A stretch of 64,000 bases of DNA from Myotis daubentonii (GCF_963259705.1 NC_081851.1:61154855-61218854); one strand, 5' to 3'. Shown: positions 34,201-45,413, numbered from the stretch's first letter. Made by a program: numbers and translations. The notes: generated from the sequence alone by a model not told the origin.

Positions 34201-35320
34201 AAAAAAAGGTAATCTTATATAAGTATATTATCTAGTATGGTAATATGAATGGCCAGGCACAAAAAAGTACCTGATAAATGTCTGATGTTGTTTTAAGTCT
34301 TAGTAGCGGTTCCAGGGCTCTCCCCCTGTGACTTGAAAACCTGATTCTAGTATCTTAGACTCCACTGTTTCTATTCCCTCCTAGAACAACAGCTCAGGGA
34401 ACAGGGTCGCAGACAAAGCGGAAAGCTTGCATGGGTGACTGGCAGGGGCTTGGGACACGTAGCTGGATCCCAGGGCGCTTGTGTGGAGTCTGGCTGGGCT
34501 CCGTGGTGAGGTGCTCTGGCTAATCTGGACCCCGGGCACCTTGCACTCATCTGTGGACTTGCCTGTGCTTTGCTCTTTGGCATGTCCGGGACCCAGCACT
34601 TTTTTTGTGTGAATTCAGGTCTACTGTCTGATTCTCACCTACGACCTCCATCGATTCCTGCCTTAGGCTCAACACTGTACTCACAATGATGACCTCTGCT
34701 TCTCAACTCAGCTACCTCCCTAGTCCTCCATGGTGTGTGCAGTGACCCCCACGGAGCTCAGAAGGGATAAAAGACCCACTCCCACAGACCCCCATGCGCC
34801 ATTGTTTTTAGTTTGTTGTGACGATTTTTTGAAGGCACTAGGTCACTCTGTGGAGCAGTTCCCTCCCTGGATTCCAAATGGGGGAGAGGAGCTCAAACCG
34901 CCCTCTGCTTTCTGTTTCCCTTCAATCCATTGAGCACCGACTTCCTGAGTTTAAGCCCTGAAGGGACTGACCAGGATGCATGCATTCTTGTCTCTTTATT
35001 CCTGTGTTCTCAGACTCAAAGGTGATAGGAACATATGGAAAATCAGAAGTAAAAGTGCCCTGCAGTCTCCAGACCAACAGTGTGCATGGGGTGCCTGGAG
35101 GAAAAAGAACATTTGAAAAGTATGGAGATAGGAACTAGTCTCTGGAAAACTCTTCCCAATCATTAGATGGATAAAACTGTACAAAAAGGATTTTGTGCTT
35201 CATCAATGATGATTTAAAATGTTAAGACCTCTACTGCAAAATGCAGCATATACTAGTACAACTATAAACACCCCCATGCGTTTTCAGGTCAAAGGGTATT
35301 TCAGACTAGCCACTGAAAAG
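34201..35320. other. Unassigned intergenic sequence
   Basis: No gene, RNA or named repeat recognised. Confidence 0.35.
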
Positions 35321-35331
35321 AAAACTTGATG

Positions 35332-35438
35332 CAGCATTATTTACAATAGCCAAGATTCAAAAGCAGCCCAAGTGTCCATCGGTAGATGCGTGGATAAACA
35401 ACGCTGTGATACATTTACACAATGGAATACTACTTGGC

Positions 35439-35473
<35 letters not shown>

Positions 35474-35958
35474 AAATCTTACCTTTTGTGATGGTATGGA
35501 TGGACCTGGAGAGCATTACACTAAGTGATATAAACCAGTCAGAGAAAGACAAGTATCGCATGATGTCACTCACATGTGGAATCTAATGAACAAAATAAAC
35601 TGACAAACAGAAACAGACTAATTGATACAGACTGACAGCTGTTAGAAGGAGGGAGGTTGGGGGCCTCGGTGAAACAAGTGAAGGGACTAAGAAAAAAAAA
35701 TAAACAAAAAAACAACAACCCCAAAACTCATAGAAACAGACAACAGTATGGTGATTACCAGAGGGAAAGGTGGGTAGTGGAGGTAAAGAGGGTAAAGGGT
35801 GGATAAATGGAAGGATACACTTTGGGTGGTGAACACACAATGTAATATAGAGATGTACACCTGAAACCTGTGTAATTTTATTAACCAATGTCACCCCCCC
35901 CCCAATAAATTCAACTAAAATATAACACCAACAACCAAGCAAGCAAAAAAAAAAAAGC
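35332..35958 (+). mobile_element. 5'-truncated L1, 3' end
   Basis: Begins inside L1 ('gcattatttacaatagccaa', 'aagcagcccaagtgtccatc') and continues through 'cacatgtggaatctaatgaa' into the 3' UTR ('gatgtacacctgaaacctgt') and an A-rich tail. A run of about 30 A lies inside it at 35,442-35,471. Target duplications aaacttgatg occur at 35,322-35,331 and 35,959-35,968. Confidence 0.85.
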
Positions 35959-36735
35959 AAACTTGATGTGTCTGGCAATCTGAAGTTCTTACATGAAAGA
36001 GACCTGATGGAGATTTTTCCCAAAATTTGACAATAATCCTAAACATTTACATGCTGTGAAGCTGAAAGAGACTTTGAAGCTGTCAGTAAATAAACACTGT
36101 GTTAACTGTGTTGGAGGGAAACACCAAATCACCTATTTTCTCTTCAGAAAATGACATCCCCAAATGGAGTAACATAAAGAGCCAAAGACTATGCAGCCGA
36201 AACAGTCAGACACAAGGTATTAGAGAGGAAGGCCATGAACTTAATCAATAAAAATATAATTTTTCTGTATGTTGTGGTATTAACTTCATAAAATTTGTGA
36301 CGTGGGGTTTGTTTTCTCATTCTAAATAAATATTTACTTGCATGTCCAATTTTGATTCATAATTTGCTTTCTTAAGGCAGTTCCCCAAATTTGTACATGC
36401 TTGAGGCCCCATGCATCCTGGATCTGCTTCTGAAAGGGGCTGCGTGGCCAACAGTCTAATTGACAGTGGCCATCAGTGGATATTTGGGTGTGCCTATGGC
36501 AACATATCCTGCACCCAAATGCCATTTGTCATTTGCATGGCTTTTAAATGAAACAAAACCGCAACAACAACAAAAATTAAGAGCCACTGCTCTTGACAGC
36601 AGAAGCAAACAAGTAACTTCGCCAGCGAGCGAGAATCACTCTCCTGAATTCAGTGTTTGTTATTGCTCTGTGTTTGTTTACACTTTTACCACGTGTACAT
36701 GTTTATACATTGATATCGCACCATGTGCACGCATT

Positions 36736-36880
36736 CTGGTTACTTATTGCTATCCTACAACAAATTACCTCAAACCAGAATGCCTTGAAACACAATCATT
36801 TCATTATGTCTTATGACATCTCACTTTCTTGGATGGTGATCAAGACAAGCTTGAAGTACAGTTCAAACAAAGGGAGAAGC
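36736..36880 (-). mobile_element. MLT1-type MaLR LTR fragment
   Basis: 'ggttacttattgctatccta', 'caacaaattacctcaaacca' and 'gaaacacaatcatttcatta' are the reverse of the MLT1 LTR 3' part. Confidence 0.55.
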
Positions 36881-37919
36881 TTGAAAGATAAATATTTGCC
36901 AGGCGGATCTGGTGGCAGTGGCATCACCCACCGATATCTCAGCTTGAGCGAAGAACTGCTATGGGAAATAGAAAGAAGGGACTCACATTCTAAACATTTA
37001 TTTTTTGAGGACAGACCCCAAGAATATTGAGGGAGGGGAGAAATGGCGAGGGGCTGGGGGAAGTGTTTGAGATGAGGTGCAGATTTAACCGTCAAAATAT
37101 AATGATGAAACATGCTCGTGGCAGTGAATCCAAGGATTGCACAGGTTACCACAAGGACAATCAATTCTAAGGGCATTGCCAAGGTGGAGTGTTTTGCCTG
37201 CCCACTAGCCAGTCAGTTTTGGGGAGTTCGGAATTCAGCTTGGGTGTGAGAAGGAAAGATTTGGCTGCTCTCCAGGTACAAATAAAATACCTTGATTGTA
37301 ATTAGGCCAGTGAGATGTTGTCTTAATCTTAAAAGAGATACACAGTTCCTCCTGTGAAACACAGATTTCCCACCGACTTCAAAGGCATTCCTGAGGGCAG
37401 GGCAGGGATGGGGGGACATGGGGTGTGTCCAGATAGGCTGTCTGGGGTGGATGTCATTCAAGGCTCTGTTTCTCAGAGGAGATGAAAGCACACAGCAGTG
37501 TTTGCTGCAAGCGACAAGCACAGTTTCTGTTTCCTGGTGGCTACATTCACTTCTTCATGGTTATTTTTGATACAGTGTTATAGACTATGACATAGTTGCC
37601 AAAGAGTTCCTGCCAGCATTCTTTTGTATTCTGACCTTAAGTTAAAACCCAGTCTCTACCTACGTTTTGAAACACGCTCAAGCAAGTCCAGTTCACAAAT
37701 TTGGATTTCTGTTGCTCCCACTACAAAATGATTCTAGGGACTGCAAGATACCTGTGAATTCCGGGGAAGTCGATCACTCAAGCAGGTGCTCCCATGGAGT
37801 CTTGTCACGGTGCTCATGGTGCCCTTGTCCTGGACTTGAGTGTGTTCACCTCCACTCCAGCTCTCTGGAGCAAACCCATGGACACTCAGTCATCTATGCA
37901 AATGGTTGTTATGATTACA
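36881..37919. other. Unassigned intergenic sequence
   Basis: No gene or named repeat recognised. Confidence 0.35.
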
Positions 37920-38230
37920 CTAGAGGCCCGGTGCATGAAATTCGTGCATGGGAGGGTGTCCCTCAGCCCAGCCTACATCCTCTCACAATCTGGGACCTGT
38001 TGGGGGATGCAGGGATCGGGCCTAAACTGGTTGTGGGACATCCCTCTCACAGTCCGGGACTGCTGGCTTCTAACCACTCACCTGCTTGCCTGATCACCAC
38101 TAACCACTCACCTGCCTGCCTGATCGCCCCTAACTGCCTCTGCTTCATCCAGAAGGACGTCCAGAATGACATCCGGAAGGTCGTTCAGCTGTCTGGCCTA
38201 ATTACCATATTACACTTTTATTATTATAGA
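37920..38230 (-). mobile_element. Non-autonomous Helitron (HeliBat group), 311 bp
   Basis: CTAGAGGCCCGGTGCATG at the left is the reversed 3' end, with its hairpin 'gtgcatgaaattcgtgcat'. The right end reads TTATTATTATAGA, so the 5' end is TCTATAATAATAAAAG. Flanked by A and T. The frame 37,667-38,233 that crosses it is a chance opening. Confidence 0.9.
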
Positions 38231-38279
38231 TGATTACAGAGTTTTCAGTGCCTCGCCTCAAGACCAGTGTGTTTTCCAG

Positions 38280-38385
38280 AGATACATGGTTGAAAACATG
38301 GACTCTGGCAGCAGACAGAATTGCATTTAAGTCTCAGCTTCTTAATTTACTAGTCATGCGGCCTTACCAAATTATTTAACCTTTA
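38280..38385 (+). mobile_element. MIR SINE, interrupted
   Basis: 'catggactctggcagcagac', 'aagtctcagcttcttaattt' and 'actagtcatgcggccttacc' are MIR sense landmarks; it stops where a VES tail begins. Confidence 0.65.
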
Positions 38386-38387
38386 AA

Positions 38388-38443
<56 letters not shown>

Positions 38444-38612
38444 TTTTTTAGAGAGGAAGGGAGAGGGAGAGAGAAAGAGAAACATGGATGTGAGAGTGGA
38501 ACATGATGTGAGAGTGGAACATTGATTGGCTGCCTCCAGCACACCCCCACCCCCGGGGATTGAGCCCACAATCTGGGCTTGTGCCATGACTGGGAATCAA
38601 ACCAACAACGCA
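38386..38612 (-). mobile_element. VES-like SINE with an expanded (TA)n tail
   Basis: Reverse copy: tail at left turned into (AT)n (38,393-38,439), then 'gagaggaagggagagggaga', 'gattggctgcctccagcaca' and 'catgactgggaatcaaacca'. The head is degenerate. Confidence 0.8.
38393..38439. repeat. (TA)n microsatellite
   Basis: About 23 uninterrupted TA units grown from the A/T-rich tail of a VES SINE. Likely length-polymorphic. Confidence 0.95.
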
Positions 38613-38619
38613 GTGTCCT

Positions 38620-39095
38620 CTCTTATTTGCAGTGCACTTTCGACAGTTTCAGTTACCTGGAGTCCAAGATGGGCTGAAAATAGTAAATAAAAAAATTCTG
38701 GAAATAAACAATTTATGTTTTAATTTGCATGCCCTTCTGAAGATTGTGATGAAATCTCATGCGGTCCTGCTAGTCACTTCGTAGTGGTTTAGGACTAGGT
38801 CGTCAACTTGACTGTCGAGGTATCACAGTACTTGTGTGCAAGTAACCCTTACTTTACTAAACAATGGCTATTCATGTAACTTTTATTACAGTATATTGTT
38901 ATAACTTCTATTTTCTTGTTGTTGTTGTTTATATCTTACTGTGCCTATTTTATAAGTTAAACTTTATCGTAGGTATGTGTATGTATAGGAAGAAACATAG
39001 TAAATATTGGGTTCATTACTGTCCACAGTTCCAGGCATCTGCTGGGGATCTTGGAAGGGACTCCTCCTGCGGATCAGGGAGGGACTACTGTCATA
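38620..39095 (+). mobile_element. Tigger-type (pogo/mariner) DNA transposon remnant
   Basis: 'ttatttgcagtgcactttcg', 'aaataaacaatttatgtttt', 'atgaaatctcatgcggtcct', 'caagtaacccttactttact' and 'aacatagtaaatattgggtt' are the landmarks of the non-autonomous Tigger family, ending near 'cagggagggactactgtca'. Target TA not resolved. No transposase frame. Confidence 0.75.
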
Positions 39096-39610
39096 GAAAG
39101 GACACCAGTGAGGACACCAACTGGCCATCTCTCTGGGGAGGAGGTGTCCCTGATGAGGCGCATTCAGTGCTAAATTGCCTACTAATTCTAACCGGGAGTT
39201 AATTCTTTGACAGCAGAATCACTCATCTTTGCATCTTCTCTCATGCCCAAGATGATGCCTTGCATAAAGCAGACTGTGGGCAATAAATAGATGCCGCATG
39301 GGGAAATTATGAGAGGAAATCCATCGTCAAGCACGATTTATGGCTTGGGGCTTAGGCTGCCCCAGAGGCATTGAACCAGGATGCAGGGAGTTAGAAAGTC
39401 CAGGAGGAGCTCCAAACCCCTTTCCATAAAGAAAGAAACAGGTGCGTTTTGAAGCAGCCCTACAAAATCCCTGTAGAATGGCCCGCTGCAAGCTTCGATG
39501 ACGCCAATGCTTTTCTAGAGATCATGCAGGATGAAGGCTGTGAGTTGTAGATTTGTGAGAAATCCTGGACAAGACAGTGACTTGGACACCTGTCTACCTG
39601 TCTTTACCAG
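39096..39610. other. Unassigned; likely MIR piece
   Basis: 39,225-39,295 ('agatgatgccttgcataaag', 'gtgggcaataaatagatgc') resembles a MIR 3' end. The rest is unassigned. Confidence 0.35.
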
Positions 39611-39623
39611 AGAAAAGGAATTT

Positions 39624-39844
39624 TTTTTTCTTTTTAAAAAATATATCTTTATTGATTTCAGAGAGGAAGGGAGGGGGAAAAGGAGATAGAAACATCAATG
39701 ATGAGAGATAATCACTGATCAGCTGCCTCCTTCATGAGTGGGGATCGAGCCCCCAACCCCAGGCATATGCTCCGACCAGGATTCGAACCGTGACCTCCTG
39801 GTTCACAGGTCGACGCCCAACCACTGAGCTACCGCGGCTGGGCG
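39624..39844 (-). mobile_element. VES SINE
   Basis: Well preserved reverse copy with 'tatctttattgatttcagag', 'atcagctgcctccttcatga', 'gattcgaaccgtgacctcct' and 'ccactgagctaccgcggctg'. Target duplications agaaaaggaattt at 39,611-39,623 and 39,845-39,857. Confidence 0.93.
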
Positions 39845-40444
39845 AGAAAAGGAATTTCTTAATTTTTTTTCCCCTTTTACTTTATAGAGTTCTGTCTTTG
39901 ATTTTCCAAGTTTGTATGAAGGGCTTTTGCAGTAATTGACTGTTAGAACGTTGGTGTGACTGAGGAACAGAACACATACCGCATGCCCTAGTGACAGGTT
40001 GCTGTGTTTAGGTGAAACGGTCAGGGGAAGGATGCAGATGGAAAGGTAGATGCTGATTTGAGTAAGGTCAGATAGCCTGTACAGCTTCCGAAACTGCCTT
40101 GGAGTAAGTATATTACATTCAGCTTCAAAGGCCTCAGACCTCCGTCAGTACTCTCAGCAAACAGCACCACGTTTCCAGCGGCTGTGTCTGCATGTGTTCC
40201 CGAGGTTCCCTTTCTGCCTTAAACTGCAGGAAGCCACTTTGTATGTAGATGTCTGGAGAAATTAATGACTCATGGGAGCAGTCATTAGCTATATCTGTTA
40301 TGAGTTGATGTGCAGAAATTCTAGCTTCTTCATCCCTTGGTTAGAAACAAACCTTAAAAAGAAAAGAAAAGAAAGAAACCTTAGGTGTACCAATTCCCAG
40401 AGTTTCCCAGCAAAATTACACTTCAGTTGTCCACTCATGAGGCA

Positions 40445-40800
40445 CCCTTTATTAGTCAGCTCTGGCAGCCATAACTAAATACCACAGATGGAATGGCTTT
40501 AACAAGAGACATTTTCTGTCCTGGCTGAACCCAGTTTGTTAGAGCGTAGTCCCCATGTACCGAGGTTGCAGGTTTGATCCCCGGGCAGGGCACATACAAG
40601 AAGCAACCAATGAATGCACAAATGAGTGGAATGGCAGGTCGATGTCTCTCTCTCTCTCTCTCTCTCCCCCCAAATATATATACATTTTCTCACATTTCTG
40701 GACATAAGAAGTCCAAGATGAAAGTGCCTCAGGGTGGATTTCTAGTGAGGGCTAGCTTCCTGGCTTACAAATAACCATCTCACTGTATCCGCAAATGGCC
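40445..40800 (-). mobile_element. MLT1-type MaLR LTR, split by a VES SINE
   Basis: 'gctctggcagccataactaa', 'atggaatggctttaacaaga' on the left and 'cacatttctggacataagaa', 'gtccaagatgaaagtgcctc' on the right are consecutive parts of a reverse MLT1 LTR. Confidence 0.6.
40517..40681 (+). mobile_element. VES-like SINE, older variant
   Basis: Head 'cctggctgaacccagtttgt', B box 'aggtttgatccccgggcagg', a (TC)n stretch and a short A/T tail. acattttct at about 40,508-40,516 and 40,682-40,690 marks the target duplication inside the MLT1 LTR. Confidence 0.7.
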
Positions 40801-40829
40801 TTTATTTTGTGCCTGGAGAAGGGGGGGAG

Positions 40830-41100
40830 GCTAATTTTATTTTTCAATTACTATTTGTATTCAATATTACTTTGTATTAGTTTCAGGTGTACAGCATAGT
40901 GGTTAGATAATAATATATTTTACAAAGTGTTCCCTCTGATATTTCCAGTACCCACCTGGCACCATACAGAATTATTACAATATTATTGACTAGGCTCCCT
41001 ATGCTGTACTTTACATCCCCATGACTATTTTGTAACTACCAATTTGTACTTCTTAATCCTTTTCATCCAGTCTCCCCCACCCCAATCCCCTCTGGCAACC
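40830..41100 (-). mobile_element. L1 3' UTR fragment
   Basis: Reverse L1: 'gtttcaggtgtacagcatag', 'accatacagaattattacaa', 'tattgactaggctccctatg', 'tctcccccaccccaatcccc'. No ORF2. Confidence 0.7.
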
Positions 41101-41182
41101 ACCAGAGAAAAGGAATTTCTAATGCAACTGTGGATATGCAACTGCAAAAGAATAGGGACCATGTATCACAGAAGCCTCCACG

Positions 41183-41376
41183 CAGGGGTCCTCAAACTAT
41201 GGGCCCGCGGGCCACATGCGGCCCGCCGAAAACATTTATCCGGCCCGCCGGGTGTTTTTGCCGCCGCTGTGTGCATAGGAATTTGTTCATAGTTTTTTTT
41301 TAAACTATAGTCCGGCCCTCCAACGGTCTGAGGGACAGTGAACTGGCCCGCTGTTTAAAAAGTTTGAGGACCCCTG
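41183..41376. mobile_element. hAT-like MITE with CAGGGGTCCTCAAACT ends
   Basis: Inverted ends CAGGGGTCCTCAAACT and AGTTTGAGGACCCCTG match perfectly over 16 bp. The interior is very GC-rich on the left ('gcccgcgggccacatgcggc'). The flanks cctccacg and ctccacag only partly agree, so the target duplication is unclear. This is the one hAT-like element here without the CTA-centred target. Confidence 0.75.
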
Positions 41377-41397
41377 CTCCACAGGCTATTTTAAAAG

Positions 41398-41565
41398 TTG
41401 TTTATTAATTGATTGATTTGAGAGAGAGAGAGAAACATCTGTTTGTTGATCCACTGATTTATGCATTCATCTGTTGATTCTTGGATGTGCCCTGACCAGG
41501 GATCAAACCCACAACCTTGGCTTATTGGGAGGATGTGCCAACCAACTGAGCTACCCGGCCAGGGC
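41398..41565 (-). mobile_element. VES SINE, short variant
   Basis: Reverse copy: 'gattgatttgagagagagag', 'gatgtgccctgaccagggat', 'caaccaactgagctacccgg'. Target duplications of 19 bp at 41,379-41,397 and 41,566-41,584 differ at one base (ccacaggct / ccacagact). Confidence 0.88.
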
Positions 41566-41816
41566 CCACAGACTATTTTAAAAAGTGACCCGAACTTTTT
41601 ACAGGAAGTCATTGGATCCCTACAAGAAAGTTCATCACTCGGATCTGCTAAAATTCATTTTCTGGTTGGAGAGCTTTTGGGCTTGCCCCTGCAAGGTGCT
41701 AGCGGCTGGAGGGCAAGGGTATGCACACTTAAGAAGATAGGGGAGGGTCTTACAAGTAAATGGAGGTATTGCAAAGGAACCATAGGATGGTGTGTGGAGG
41801 GGAAGCAACATCAGGG

Positions 41817-41819
<3 letters not shown>

Positions 41820-41856
<37 letters not shown>

Positions 41857-41861
41857 GTGTA
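41820..41861. repeat. (TG)n microsatellite
   Basis: About 20 TG units with one C interruption, just upstream of the ATL2 CpG island. Capable of Z-DNA and likely polymorphic. Confidence 0.95.
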
Positions 41862-42360
41862 TGGGGGGTTTGGGGGGTGTGGGGGAATCAAAAGGGAAAG
41901 CAGGGCGCAAGCAATAGCTGGGGGTGAGGGCGGGGTGGCAGGGAGGGAGGAGGGGAATAGCTGTGGAGGAGGAGGGGTGATGAAAAGGTGAGAAGGAAAG
42001 GAGTGGGGAAGCAACCTCACGTGCAGGGCTCCCAAGATTATGGAGAAAAGTTGTCAAGAGAATGGGTTTAGGGAATTGGGGAGGAGGGACTTGGTCCCAA
42101 GGAGATGCCTCCTGGGTTTCCTGCAGCCCAGGGCTAAGGGAGTGGACACAGATCCCCGGGCTGCGGGGGGGTGAGACCGGGCGCTGGGGGCGCCGCCCAA
42201 TTCCTCCCAGAAGGGAAAGGCGAGGCAAACCCCTCGCCCGGCCCGCGGAGCGGGGGCGGAGCCAGGGCGCCGAGGGGCGTGGCGAGGACCGGGAGGCGAG
42301 GCGGAGGGCGGCGCTAGGACCCGCCGGCTCCCGGGAGGTTGATAAAGCGGCGGCGCCGTT

Positions 42361-42368
42361 TGACGTCA
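42361..42368. promoter_or_regulatory. ATL2: CRE (TGACGTCA) next to the ATL2 start codon
   Basis: A perfect palindromic cAMP response element 29 bp before the ATG. Full CREs this close to a CpG-island start usually bind CREB/ATF factors. Use is inferred. Confidence 0.7.
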
Positions 42369-42394
42369 GTGGGGAGTTAATTTTAAATCGGTAC

Positions 42395-42406
42395 AAGATG
42401 GCGGAG
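42395..42406 (+). promoter_or_regulatory. ATL2: YY1-like motif over the ATL2 start codon
   Basis: CAAGATGGCGGAG-type sequence overlapping the initiator ATG, one base off the YY1 consensus AAGATGGCGGC. YY1 sites that include the start codon are common in housekeeping-type genes. The same bases also make a good Kozak context (A at -3, G at +4). Confidence 0.6.
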
Positions 42407-42515
42407 GGGGAGGAGGTGGCGCGGAGGCAGCAGCCGCACCTGGAGCTGCGGCGCCGGCGGCGGACCAGCGACCCCGGCACCGAGGTTAACCACGTCTCGT
42501 CCACGACCTCGCTAG
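42398..42515 (+). CDS. ATL2: ATL2 (atlastin-2) coding exon 1
   Basis: Atlastin-2 is a dynamin-like GTPase with two membrane helices in the ER, where it fuses tubules and shapes the network. This exon gives only its cytosolic N-terminus: 39 codons plus one base, beginning [10 protein letters not shown], with an Arg-rich run RRRRRTSDP and ending [10 protein letters not shown](G). It agrees with human ATL2, which as I recall starts MAEGDEAARG and has the same RRRRTSDP and [11 protein letters not shown] blocks. The start was chosen because it matches the human start and lies in a CpG island with good Kozak context. The frame stays open upstream to 42,062, which is a GC effect. The exon ends CTAG|gtacgg, a valid phase-1 donor. 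The catalytic GTPase domain starts in later exons outside this window. The segment between the conserved blocks differs from human (for example PGTEVNH for PSAAVNH), consistent with a variable, disordered N-tail. Confidence 0.93.
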
Positions 42516-43821
42516 GTACGGGCGGTGGGCGGAGGCCGCGGGGTCCGGCCGGGGGGCGGGCGCGGGCCGCTGGGCGCGCGGGCTCCGGCTGCAGGCGGCG
42601 GGGTCGTGGCCGCGGCCGCTCGGCTCTCCTCCCGTCGCCGTGCCGGGCAGCCGGGCTGTCGCGCTGCCGGGCCTACCCCCGCCGCGCCCCGCGCTCCCGC
42701 CGCGCGGGGCCTGAAAGGGCGCCCGGCGGCCGCAGCTCCCGCAGCTGTCGGGGCTCGGGAGGCGCGCGTCTGCGCCCGGCCCGGCCCCCTGCCCGCCGCG
42801 TGGCTGCCGCTGCGTCCGCCCCGACCCGAGGGGGCGGCCTTGAGCCGGGGCCGAGGACCCTGGCGCGGGGCGGGCGGCGGCGGGGCTGGGTCCCGGAGAG
42901 GTCGGGGCGCGGCGGGGCGACCTGTCACCCGCGGGCGCTCGCTGCCGTGTCCCGCGTGCGGAACGGGCGGCCGGGTGACCCGGGAGGGACGGGCCCGGCC
43001 CCGCGGAGGAGGAGCGCGCGCGGGGAGCGGACGCCTCGCTGCGGGGTCGGGACGCTCTCCGGGCACCTTCCCGGAGGGAAGCGCCGCCCGTGGGCCAGGC
43101 TGCGCCCGGCGCTCGCGTGCCCGGCCCCTCGGCCCTTGCACCCCTGGGCGCGGCGGCGCGTGGCCAGGGTGCGAGTCCAGACTTGGTTGTCAAACTGGGG
43201 CCCGCGTCAGCCGCTCAGACCCTCCGACGGAGCGTGTCCGGTGCGAGGTCACCTGACCCCTGGCTCCCGGGTTTTGCTGAATTGCTGTTACCACCGCGAG
43301 TGCGAGCAACGCCCCTGCCCCCCGAGACGCGGGCGCTGCGCCCCTCTCACCGACAGCACCCCTCTATTTCGGAGGTCAGCATTTGCTCTTCCACCGTAGC
43401 GCGAGCTGAACACATGGAGTTCGGTCTGGGAATTTTGATGGTACTTAAAGGCTTTTATATAAATCGTAAAAGCTTGCAGTGAGGGCAGTCCGGCCATGGC
43501 ATAAGGTTAAGAGTTTGAAAATCGCGAGTTCATATTTAGTGCAGTTAACAGAGTTCTCTCTTCCCAGAATCTGATTTAAGATTTTTTTTGTGTGTGTGTG
43601 TGAGATGAAATGTAAAACGTTTTGATAAAATAGTAACGATGAAGGCTCACTTAAATAGAAAAGTTTCTGGGAAATGCACTTCTGCATTCACGGTAGCCCT
43701 GGGACGTGTCGGAGGTGATGCCAGATGGTAGTGATTTGGTAAGGGAAAAGAAAACCAGGAAATAAAGCTTATTTTAGTATTACCTGCCAACCAAAGCACA
43801 TGGCAGAACTGTTTACACAGG

Positions 43822-43826
43822 AAAAA

Positions 43827-43861
<35 letters not shown>

Positions 43862-43863
43862 AA
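43822..43863. repeat. (AAAT)n microsatellite
   Basis: Ten AAAT units early in ATL2 intron 1, without an evident SINE next to it. Likely polymorphic. Confidence 0.93.
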
Positions 43864-44904
43864 GGAAGTTTTGTCCTAGATCTCTTCTGGTTGGGATTCT
43901 CAAGTAATTGGCATTGCAGATGGATTGGTTAATTTAGCGCTTTTGGACCCTAAGGGATGTGTGTGTGTGTCTGTCTGTATATCTATTTCTCTGTGTACTC
44001 GTCTAATCAGAAGCGTAAGTTTTTACTCAGTTGTGGCCATGAACATCGTTCTTATGCTGTGGTACACTGAGAAGAGATGGGATCCTTAAAACTGGACAAA
44101 CACGCTCACCATTTATTAAATGCTCAGTCTGCTGCTCACAGATTGTAGCATTTTCTCTCTCCTTATTCTAGAGTTAGCCTTCACTTGATAGTCATTCCTA
44201 GCAAATGAACGCCTAAAACAGTCCCTCTCCCTGCTCATTTGCTCTGAGTCACCCATTACTACATTAGAAACCAAATAACTTGTTAAGATTTTTTGTTTAA
44301 AGGAAGAGCAAACAGGCGAATGAATAGGGACTCATCTGTTTTCGACTGTAGAAACTCTTTGTCTCCCTCTGCTTTCTGGATGAGTAAAGTTGAAGAGCTA
44401 AGTTGGGGTGAGTCAGGTGCAACTCCAGTAGTTCAGTCTTAGGAAGGTGCTTCGTGTCTCTTTTAAGAGAAATGCTTACTCTTTTAGGAAGTGTAGGATC
44501 TTTATAAAGCATTAACACTCATATTTTAATGACTTTGTAGGATGATAGGATGTATGTAGATGTGATTAAACCTAATTAGTCAAGTTTGGAAATCCTTTGA
44601 AATTATTTTTTTGGGGAAGGAAGGAACTGTCTTAGAGTAATTTATTATAAGGAACAAGTTTAAAATGAGATTATTCTGGCCTTAATTAGAGTGCACCTAT
44701 TTTGGAATTCCTTTTTCGTTTGCTACTGTTCTGTAACTTTAGGATAAAGTTTTTGAATATTCACAAGTAAAAATAATTTCTTAAAATTGTTAGAATTTTT
44801 CCAAAATTGTGATTTTTCCATCTGTCTGATAGTAAGCAGCTGCCTGGAAGACTGTCATCTAGTTTGATCCTGTAGTTCTAAGACATGGTTTTACTCTTTT
44901 TATT

Positions 44905-45117
44905 TTTTAAAAATATATTTTTATTGATTTCAGAGAGGAAGGGAGAGGGAGAGAGATAGAAACATCAGTGATGAGAGAGAATCATCGATTGGCTGCCTCC
45001 TACACGCCCCACACTGGGAATCGAGCCAGAAAACTGAGCATGTGCCCTGACCAGGAATTGAACCCTGACCTAGGTTCCTAGGTAGACACTCAACCACTGA
45101 GCCAGGCCTGTGGGGCA
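44905..45117 (-). mobile_element. VES SINE
   Basis: Reverse copy: 'tatttttattgatttcagag', 'gattggctgcctcctacacg', 'tgtgccctgaccaggaattg', 'ccactgagccaggcctgtgg'. Confidence 0.92.
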
Positions 45118-45413
45118 AAACATGTTTTAAAAATTGCAACACTTAGTAGCAGTATACATAAAAAAAATTGTGCCCCAGTGAAGACCTGTTTGACATAAAA
45201 TTGTAAGCAAAGCCATTTAGCAGGCAGGCTCTCAAATGTAAGAGCTAGAAATGTAAGGGATGGGAATAAAAGCTAAACTTTTGTAATGGTCATTTACAGC
45301 TTTTACCAAAGGAGGTTTTCCCTGGGGTGGGTGCTGAGAAACAGCCTTTTTTTTTTCTTTTCTTTTTAAAAGTGTAATAGTACTGTAGTCTCTATAACCA
45401 TTTTGGAATTTCA

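Larger units (their letters stand above)
42130..43400 (+). promoter_or_regulatory. ATL2: CpG island with the ATL2 promoter
   Basis: An abrupt change to very high GC and dense CpG over about 1.3 kb, unlike anything else in the window. Sp1-type boxes are present (GGGGGCGG at 42,252-42,259 and GGGGCGTGG near 42,274), as is a full CRE. There is no TATA box. It spans the first coding exon and the start of intron 1, the usual pattern of a broadly expressed gene. The island ends near 43,400, where the sequence becomes A/T-rich. Transcription start not determinable from sequence alone; likely 30-200 bp upstream of the ATG. Confidence 0.88.

Noticed and set aside
35583..36023. 146-codon minus-strand frame
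   Set aside because: Antisense to the 3' end of a truncated L1; hydrophobic by composition of the A-rich sense strand.
37667..38233. 188-codon frame
   Set aside because: Runs from unique DNA straight through a Helitron, so it is a chance opening, not a gene.
41635..42504. 289-codon minus-strand frame upstream of ATL2
   Set aside because: Contains the (TG)n repeat as poly-Thr/His and low-complexity Pro/Ser; no domain and no conservation evidence.
42062..43399. 445-codon open frame and several overlapping frames on both strands in the CpG island
   Set aside because: Only the part 42,398-42,515 matches a known protein (ATL2 exon 1) and it ends at a splice donor. The rest is open because stop codons are rare in CpG-rich DNA; composition is Arg/Ala/Gly/Pro without domains.
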